From: an uncultured Neisseria sp.
GTDB taxonomy: Bacteria > Pseudomonadota > Gammaproteobacteria > Burkholderiales > Neisseriaceae
DNA length: 10,585 nt
NCBI GenBank assembly: GCA_947097615.1
Contig: CAMURX010000050.1
Coordinates: 1-10,585 of the forward strand
Direction: 5' to 3'
Shown piece by piece: positions 6,537 through 10,585 of the stretch. Below the pieces are notes generated by a model. That model was not told where the DNA came from, did not search any database, and was given only the letters and a program-made list of their open reading frames with translations. Positions within the stretch are counted from its first letter, which is position 1. The number at the start of each line of letters is the position of its first letter. The translations under genes were made by a program, and so were the position numbers.

Positions 6537-6598
6537 AGTTCGTCTGAAACCCAATTTCAATAAAGTAAAAATGCCCGAACAAAAATTTCAGACGACCT
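6537..6598. repeat. Interrupted DUS inverted pair after the EamA gene
   Basis: AGGTCGTCTGAA on the minus strand (6587-6598) includes the transporter stop codon. Its partner at 6537-6548 is degenerate (AGTTCGTCTGAA). The partner and following bases (6541-6560, CGTCTGAAACCCAATTTCAA) resemble the left half of the 40-bp repeats at 7510 and 8498. About 25 AT-rich bases then separate it from the right arm. The AT-rich spacer could hold a promoter for the lipoprotein genes, but I see no convincing pair of hexamers. Confidence 0.7.
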
Positions 6599-7490
6599 TC
6601 TGCCCATACCGCATCAGTGTCATGCCGCCGACCGCCGCTGCGCAACCCGCAACCAGCGAAATATGCAGCGGTTCGCCCAAAACCCACGCCGAGCTGAGCA
6701 TGCCGAAAATCGGCACGAGCGTAATATACGCCGCTGCGCTGCCTGCGCCCAAAATCTTCACGCCTTCAAAATACCACGCGTAAGCCAATACCGTCGCGCC
6801 GATGACCAGCCACGCCAATGCCGTCCAACCGCGTGCATCCATCGCCGCCATTGCCTCAAACGGCAATCCGTCCGTCCACAACGCCACCACTGACAACATC
6901 AGCGCGCCGATGAACGACGTTGCCGCCGTTACCGTCAGCGCGTCTATCCCGCGCAAAACCGCACGTCCGATTAAAGTATAAGCCGCCCAGCAGACCACGC
7001 AGCCGAAAATCAGCCACTCCCCCGCCTTGATGCCGCCCGACAATACCGTCAAAGGCTGTCCTTGCGTTACCGCCGTTATTGCACCCAAAACCGCCAGCAG
7101 CATACCCGCCAAAATCTTCGCGTTTAAACGTTCGCCGAAAAGCCAAGCCGCCAGCAGCAGCGTCAGCACGGGATTCACCGCCACGACCACCGCCGCCTTG
7201 CCCGCCGGCATTGCCTGCAAACCCAACATAAAAAACACCGCATAGCCGCACACGCCGACGGAAGCGGCTACCGCCAAGCCCAGCCATTGCCGCGCCGACA
7301 AAGCCGCCAAAGTCGCGAACCTGCTGCGCGCAAACAACCAGCCCAACAACAAAACCGAAGCCAGCACAAACCGCACCGCACCGCCCGTCAGCGGCGGCAG
7401 CGACTGCCCCAGCATCCGCCCCATCGGCCAAGACGCACCCCACAACACCGCCATTCCCAGCAGTTTCAAATGTACAGAATAACGTTCCAT
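6588..7490 (-). CDS. EamA/DMT-family transporter, inner membrane
   Basis: A 300-residue, very hydrophobic protein with the two-repeat layout of the drug/metabolite transporter superfamily (about ten membrane helices). Repeat one begins near LLGMAVLWGASWPMGRML and includes the typical AVRFVLA and GLQAMPAGKAAVVVAVNP segments. Repeat two begins near LIFGCVVCWAAYTLIGRAVL and includes YFEGVKILGAGSAAAYITL and a final LGEPL segment. Family members export amino acids or other metabolites, but the substrate cannot be read from sequence. The ATG at 7490 is well placed after AAGGA, about 6 bases upstream. Only 19 bases separate the start from the hairpin at 7510-7549, so a promoter would have to overlap that hairpin or lie in the gene before it. 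The stop codon TGA is part of a DUS (6587-6598), which also encodes the last residues, K-V-V. Confidence 0.92.
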   Translation of the reverse strand: MERYSVHLKLLGMAVLWGASWPMGRMLGQSLPPLTGGAVRFVLASVLLLGWLFARSRFATLAALSARQWLGLAVAASVGVCGYAVFFMLGLQAMPAGKAAVVVAVNPVLTLLLAAWLFGERLNAKILAGMLLAVLGAITAVTQGQPLTVLSGGIKAGEWLIFGCVVCWAAYTLIGRAVLRGIDALTVTAATSFIGALMLSVVALWTDGLPFEAMAAMDARGWTALAWLVIGATVLAYAWYFEGVKILGAGSAAAYITLVPIFGMLSSAWVLGEPLHISLVAGCAAAVGGMTLMRYGQKVV

Positions 7491-7509
7491 CTCAATCCTT
7501 TATCGACAA

Positions 7510-7549
7510 AGGCCGTCTGAAAACCCGATTTCAAGTTTTCAGACGACCT
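7510..7549 (-). terminator. Mixed-dialect DUS hairpin, left copy of a 40-bp repeat
   Basis: Arms 7510-7524 and 7535-7549 enclose a 10-base loop. One arm is the standard AGGCCGTCTGAA and the other is AGGTCGTCTGAA. In minus-strand RNA the differing base gives a U-G wobble, so the 15-bp stem stays intact; in plus-strand RNA it would be a C-A mismatch. The hairpin follows gene 7558-8463 by 8 bases and ends 19 bases before the transporter start codon. It probably ends the upstream transcript. Confidence 0.72.
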
Positions 7550-7557
7550 CAATACCT

Positions 7558-8463
7558 CTATTCTGCCGCCTTTGATTTGGGCCGGACAACTTTTTTACCC
7601 CAGCACAATTCGGGCAGATCAAAAGTGCTCACTACTGTAACTATATCAGGTTTATCCCTATCCCATTTCAGCGCAACACCGTCATTATCAATCGCACAGC
7701 CTGGCAAGTTTTTCTGTGTTAATGTCAGCTCAAAGTTTTTTAACTGTTTATTTGAATCAAGAATGACGTTTCCCCAATAAGGTTGATCATTGGAAGCAAT
7801 ATCTGCCTGCCAATACCCGTCACGCTCAGTGCGCGTCACTCGCAAAAAATATAATTTCCCATCCACAAACCACTCAGGCAGGGACACTTCGGCTGATTCG
7901 TTTAACGTGCAACTTGATAGGAAATAATCAGCAGGACTGGACGGCATCTTGCCACCTTTAGTCAATGCTTGCCACTCCATCTCTCCGTCACTCCGGCAGG
8001 ACCACCCTTCCACATCAACCGTCCTGGCTTCCTCGATAGCATTCATCGTCAGTGTTGCTTGATAACCATCTTCAGTCTGGTACGCAGAACGATTCATTCT
8101 ATTAACTTCCATGCCTTTCCATTCAACAGGGCGAGAAAATGTGACTTCGCTAAAAGTAGAAAAATCAGGCTTTTTCGATATCCCATCCTGAGGAGCTACG
8201 GTCAGCTTCGAACCTGCCGGGATTCGTATACCATCAATCACCAACTCCTCTTTAGCCGTTTGATAACTTGAATCATCATACCTTTTAGCTTGCCATGCCT
8301 TAACCATAAACATTCCAAACAATGACACCGCGATCAAATTGAAAATGATGGCTGAATTCCTAATCAGCGGATTTTTGGATTTAACAATTGCCACAATACT
8401 GGCAATCCAAACTATGGCGGCCATAGCCAATATGGCCATGCCAATAAGAATTAAATTCTCCAA
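7558..8463 (-). CDS. Membrane-anchored protein of unknown function
   Basis: I do not recognise this 301-residue protein. The N-terminus has two hydrophobic segments (about residues 5-27 and 37-55) around a short basic loop (KSKNPLIRN). A soluble domain of about 245 residues follows, with four cysteines (C156, C185, C256, C287) that could form two disulfides if it faces the periplasm. The domain is rich in aromatic and polar residues and has no enzyme signature I know. The reading frame begins with TTG at 8463, about 10 bases after AAGGA; the first in-frame ATG is codon 9 and has poorer spacing to a ribosome binding site. The coding sequence is clearly AT-richer than its neighbours: 7681-7740 holds 23 G/C of 60, against 45 of 60 at 4441-4500 in slt. 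Near-identical 40-bp hairpins flank it, so lateral acquisition is likely. Confidence 0.8.
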   Translation of the reverse strand: MENLILIGMAILAMAAIVWIASIVAIVKSKNPLIRNSAIIFNLIAVSLFGMFMVKAWQAKRYDDSSYQTAKEELVIDGIRIPAGSKLTVAPQDGISKKPDFSTFSEVTFSRPVEWKGMEVNRMNRSAYQTEDGYQATLTMNAIEEARTVDVEGWSCRSDGEMEWQALTKGGKMPSSPADYFLSSCTLNESAEVSLPEWFVDGKLYFLRVTRTERDGYWQADIASNDQPYWGNVILDSNKQLKNFELTLTQKNLPGCAIDNDGVALKWDRDKPDIVTVVSTFDLPELCWGKKVVRPKSKAAE

Positions 8464-8481
8464 AACAAGTATTTCCTTTTC

Positions 8482-8487
8482 TTTATA
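8482..8487 (-). promoter_or_regulatory. Possible -10 box of gene 7558-8463
   Basis: On the minus strand this reads TATAAA, about 19 bases upstream of the proposed TTG start. The only -35-like hexamer (TTTTCA, 18 bases upstream) lies inside the arm of the DUS hairpin. This is weak and based on pattern alone. Confidence 0.28.
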
Positions 8488-8497
8488 TTCAGAAAAT

Positions 8498-8537
8498 AGG
8501 TCGTCTGAAAACCCGATTTCAAGTTTTCAGACGACCT
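8498..8537 (-). terminator. DUS-type hairpin after glnS, right copy of a 40-bp repeat
   Basis: Arms 8498-8512 (AGGTCGTCTGAAAAC) and 8523-8537 form a perfect 15-bp stem with a 10-base loop. Both arms carry the AGGTCGTCTGAA form, known as the mucosa dialect of DUS. It begins 25 bases past the glnS stop and probably ends that transcript, although minus-strand RNA has only a weak U-run after the stem (CCUAUUUUC). The whole 40 bases recur at 7510-7549 with one difference. Confidence 0.75.
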
Positions 8538-8561
8538 TCCAATATCGCTATTGCAAACAGA

Positions 8562-10250
8562 TTACTTGGGCTGCCAAGAATCTTTCAGCGTAACCGTGCG
8601 GTTGAACACGGGTTGCTCGGGGCGGTGGTCTTTGCGGTCGGTAACGAAATAGCCCAGGCGTTCAAACTGCCAACGGCTTTCGGGCGGCAAATCGTTGGCG
8701 GAGGCTTCGACCCAGGCTTGGATTTCGCGCACGGATTCGGGGTTGAGAAAGTTGGTGAAGGGCAGGTATTCGCCGTCTTCGCCGCGCACGGCGTCGGGAC
8801 GAGGTTCGGTGAACAGGCGCTCGTACAGGCGCACGGTGGCGGGCACGGCGTGCTCGGCCGAGAGCCAGTGGATGACGCCTTTAACTTTGCGGCCTTCGGG
8901 GTTTTTGCCCAGCGTGTCGTAATCAAGGCTGCATTTGAGTTCGACTACATGGCCGTCTGAATCTTTGACGACTTCGTCGCAGCGCATCACGTAGCTGTGG
9001 CGCAGGCGCACTTCGCCGCCGGGTGTCAGGCGTTTGAAGCCTTTGGGCGGGTTTTCGGCGAAGTCGTCGGCTTCGATGTAGAGCGTTGGCGAAATCGGCA
9101 GCTCGCGCCCGCCCATTTCTTCGTGGTTGGGATGGTAGGGGGCGTAGCGGCTTTGCGCTTGGGCGGGGTCAAAGTTGGTCAGGGTAACTTTGAGCGGGTT
9201 GAGCACGGCAATCATACGCGGGGCGGAGTTTTCCAGCTCTTCGCGGATGGCACCTTCGAGCACGCTCATGTCGATCACGTTTTCGGATTTGGAGATGCCG
9301 GCGCGTTTGGCAAACAGGCGCAGGCCTTCGGGGGTGTAGCCGCGTCGGCGCATGCCAGAGATGGTGGGCATACGCGGGTCGTCCCAGCCGCTGACGTGGC
9401 CGTCTGAAACAAGCTGGTTAAGCTTGCGTTTGGAGGTGATGGAATACAAAAGCTCCAAACGGGAAAATTCGTATTGGCGCGGGCGGGTGGCGTGCGGTGC
9501 GGGGATGTTGTCGAGCACCCAGTCATACAGCGGGCGGTGGGCTTCAAATTCGAGCGTGCACAGCGAATGGGTGATGCCTTCGATGGCGTCGGAGATGGCG
9601 TGGGTGTAGTCGTACATCGGGTAGATGCACCATTTGTCGCCGGTGTTGTGGTGGTAGGCGCGGCGGATGCGGTAAATCACGGGGTCGCGCATATTGACGT
9701 TGCCCGAAGCCATGTCGATTTTCAGGCGCAGGGTTTTGCTGCCGTCGGGGAATTCGCCGTTTTTCATGCGCATAAAGAGATCGAGGTTTTCTTCGACGCT
9801 GCGCTCGCGGTAGGGGCTGTTTTTGCCCGGCTCGGTGAGCGTGCCGCGATATTCGCGCATTTCTTCGGCGGTCAAATCATCGACATAGGCTTTGCCGTCT
9901 TTAATCAGGCCGACGGCGTAATCGAACAGGCGGTCGAAATAGTCGGACGCGTAATGCGGCTCGCCCGCCCACTCGAAACCCAGCCAGTTGACATCTTCTT
10001 TAATAGAATCAACGTATTCCTGATTTTCTTTTTCGGGATTGGTGTCGTCAAAGCGCAGGTTGCACAGACCATCATAAACATAGGCTAGGCCGAAGTTCAG
10101 GCAGATGGATTTGGCGTGGCCGATGTGCAAATAGCCGTTGGGCTCGGGCGGGAAACGGGTTTGGATGGCGGTGTGTTTACCGCTTTTGAGATCGTCTTCG
10201 ATGATGGTGCGGATGAAGTGGTTGTCGGCGAATTGGTCTTTGTTGAGCAT
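8562..10250 (-). CDS. glnS: Glutaminyl-tRNA synthetase (GlnRS)
   Basis: A class I cytoplasmic aminoacyl-tRNA synthetase that charges tRNA-Gln with glutamine using ATP. The 562-residue length fits full-length bacterial GlnRS. The N-terminal Rossmann domain opens with [16 protein letters not shown], with the HIGH signature at residues 42-45. The second ATP-binding signature is ITSKRK at about 271-276, the GlnRS version of [22 protein letters not shown] follows soon after, a very conserved GlnRS segment, and the beta-barrel anticodon-binding region fills the C-terminal half. The ATG at 10250 has no strong Shine-Dalgarno sequence, but the N-terminus matches the family. Two in-frame DUS copies encode SDGHV (8950-8961 and 9397-9408). 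The gene ends in TAA, 25 bases before a DUS hairpin (8498-8537). Confidence 0.98.
   Translation of the reverse strand: MLNKDQFADNHFIRTIIEDDLKSGKHTAIQTRFPPEPNGYLHIGHAKSICLNFGLAYVYDGLCNLRFDDTNPEKENQEYVDSIKEDVNWLGFEWAGEPHYASDYFDRLFDYAVGLIKDGKAYVDDLTAEEMREYRGTLTEPGKNSPYRERSVEENLDLFMRMKNGEFPDGSKTLRLKIDMASGNVNMRDPVIYRIRRAYHHNTGDKWCIYPMYDYTHAISDAIEGITHSLCTLEFEAHRPLYDWVLDNIPAPHATRPRQYEFSRLELLYSITSKRKLNQLVSDGHVSGWDDPRMPTISGMRRRGYTPEGLRLFAKRAGISKSENVIDMSVLEGAIREELENSAPRMIAVLNPLKVTLTNFDPAQAQSRYAPYHPNHEEMGGRELPISPTLYIEADDFAENPPKGFKRLTPGGEVRLRHSYVMRCDEVVKDSDGHVVELKCSLDYDTLGKNPEGRKVKGVIHWLSAEHAVPATVRLYERLFTEPRPDAVRGEDGEYLPFTNFLNPESVREIQAWVEASANDLPPESRWQFERLGYFVTDRKDHRPEQPVFNRTVTLKDSWQPK
8950..8961 (+). repeat. 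DUS inside glnS (TGGCCGTCTGAA)
   Basis: The core GCCGTCTGAA at 8952-8961 is read in the same frame as the other glnS copy and encodes D-S-D-G-H-V, within the C-terminal anticodon-binding part of the protein. Confidence 0.85.
9397..9408 (+). repeat. DUS inside glnS (TGGCCGTCTGAA)
   Basis: The 10-base core GCCGTCTGAA at 9399-9408 is intact and the outer A is replaced by T. In the glnS frame it encodes V-S-D-G-H-V, close to the ITSKRK region. Confidence 0.85.
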
Positions 10251-10285
10251 GGCGGGAATTCGGTTTGGTGGTCGTAAAGCTGCGG

Positions 10286-10291
10286 ATTGTA
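10286..10291 (-). promoter_or_regulatory. Candidate -10 element of the glnS promoter
   Basis: On the minus strand this hexamer reads TACAAT, one base from the TATAAT consensus, 36 bases upstream of the glnS start codon. No good -35 hexamer stands 16-18 bases further upstream. A short palindrome, CCCGA-5-TCGGG at 10292-10306, lies directly upstream. The position between the DUS hairpin and the gene makes it plausible, but the support is one hexamer. Confidence 0.4.
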
Positions 10292-10320
10292 CCCGATTTT
10301 GTCGGGGCGGGGCATGGATG

Positions 10321-10364
10321 AGGCCGTCTGAAAACCCTGTCGGTGCGGGCGTTTCAGACGGCCT
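10321..10364. repeat. Inverted DUS hairpin between acnB and glnS
   Basis: AGGCCGTCTGAA at 10321-10332 and TTCAGACGGCCT at 10353-10364 are both exact DUS copies. They form a 13-bp stem (10321-10333 with 10352-10364) and an 18-base loop. There is no long T-run on either side. It could be a backup terminator, but its clear role is DNA uptake recognition. Confidence 0.9.
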
Positions 10365-10385
10365 TTGGGCTGTGTTGCGGGCAAG

Positions 10386-10416
10386 AAAAAACGGAACAAA
10401 CTGTGTTGTTCCGTTT
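10386..10416 (-). terminator. Rho-independent terminator of acnB
   Basis: Arms 10389-10399 and 10406-10416 (plus strand AAACGGAACAA and TTGTTCCGTTT) form a perfect 11-bp stem with a 6-base loop. In minus-strand RNA the hairpin runs into a U-tract given by the A-run at 10386-10391. It has no DUS core, unlike the other hairpins here, and it has the classical terminator form. It lies downstream of acnB and before glnS. Confidence 0.75.
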
Positions 10417-10429
10417 GCCGTTTCGGGTT

Positions 10430-10467
10430 TTCAGACGGCCTTTGGGCAATCATTGAGGCTGTCTGAA
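10430..10467. repeat. DUS pair (one exact, one variant) after acnB
   Basis: TTCAGACGGCCT at 10430-10441 is an exact DUS on the minus strand. It faces AGGCTGTCTGAA at 10456-10467, a one-base variant. The arms can pair with a 14-base loop; the changed base gives a G-U wobble in plus-strand RNA but an A-C mismatch in minus-strand RNA. It begins 12 bases past the acnB stop. Confidence 0.8.
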
Positions 10468-10478
10468 AGGTCTGCCGT

Positions 10479-10585
10479 TCACACGTTTACTGCTTCGGCT
10501 TTTTCGTTATATTCGTCGATTTCGTTGAAATTCATATAACGGTAAATCTGGTCGCCCTGTTCGTTGATGATGCCGATATTGGCTT
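10479..10585 (-). CDS. acnB: Probable aconitate hydratase B, C-terminal end only
   Basis: Only the last 35 codons are in the window; the rest lies beyond the right edge. The minus-strand reading ends with IYRYMNFNEIDEYNEKAEA followed by VNV and a TGA stop at 10479-10481. The pattern YRYxNFNxxxxYxEKA matches my recollection of the C-terminus of bacterial aconitase B, the TCA-cycle enzyme that isomerises citrate and isocitrate using a 4Fe-4S cluster. None of the catalytic or cluster-binding residues are in view, so the call rests on this short tail alone. A U-tract hairpin about 60 bases downstream (10386-10416) fits the end of a transcription unit, so acnB is probably not co-transcribed with glnS. 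Confidence 0.68.
   Translation of the reverse strand, partial: ANIGIINEQGDQIYRYMNFNEIDEYNEKAEAVNV

Noticed and set aside
6856..7443. Gly-rich 195-codon minus-strand frame overlapping the EamA gene
   Set aside because: The overlapping frame gives a convincing ten-helix transporter; this one is a shifted reading of it.
8997..10088. Plus-strand open frames opposite glnS (136 and 204 codons)
   Set aside because: They are antisense shadows of GlnRS with low-complexity Val, Gly, Ala and Phe composition.
53..10467. Repeated hairpins considered as a CRISPR or REP-type array
   Set aside because: The repeat unit is the known neisserial uptake sequence, spacing is irregular and there are no regular spacers.

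Overview
The window comes from a member of the Neisseriaceae, most likely a GC-rich commensal Neisseria. The main evidence is the DNA uptake sequence (DUS). I count 16 exact copies of AGGCCGTCTGAA on either strand, plus related forms: AGGTCGTCTGAA (4), AGGCAGCCTGAA (4), TGGCCGTCTGAA (4, all inside genes) and ATGCCGTCTGAA (1). The proteins agree: an LtgA/Slt70-type lipoprotein transglycosylase, GatB, GlnRS and an AcnB-like C-terminus. The species cannot be named from the sequence alone.

All ten genes lie on the minus strand, so transcription runs from the right edge to the left. In transcription order they are: the 3' end of a probable aconitase B gene (10479-10585); glnS (8562-10250); an AT-rich gene for an unrecognised membrane-anchored protein (7558-8463); an EamA-family transporter (6588-7490); two tandem paralogous small lipoproteins (5983-6483 and 5368-5844); an Slt70/LtgA-type lytic transglycosylase (3226-5055); gatB (1722-3152); a small unrecognised protein (1143-1643); and a DUF817 membrane protein (129 to about 983).

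Most intergenic gaps contain DUS copies, usually as inverted pairs that can fold into hairpins and may act as terminators. The one junction with no DUS is slt-gatB, a 73-base gap, which makes that pair the best operon candidate. The clearest classical terminator with a U-run follows acnB. Promoter-like elements are visible upstream of slt and glnS.

Functionally this is mostly a housekeeping region: translation (GlnRS, GatB), central metabolism (AcnB) and peptidoglycan turnover (Slt). Accessory envelope genes are mixed in. The parts most worth a second look are the AT-rich gene 7558-8463, which sits between two 40-bp repeats that match at 39 of 40 positions; the tandem lipoprotein duplication with its copied leader; the mixture of DUS dialects; and the DUS copies read through as protein. 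I see no CRISPR array, tRNA, rRNA, prophage or complete insertion sequence, and no clear new multi-gene system.
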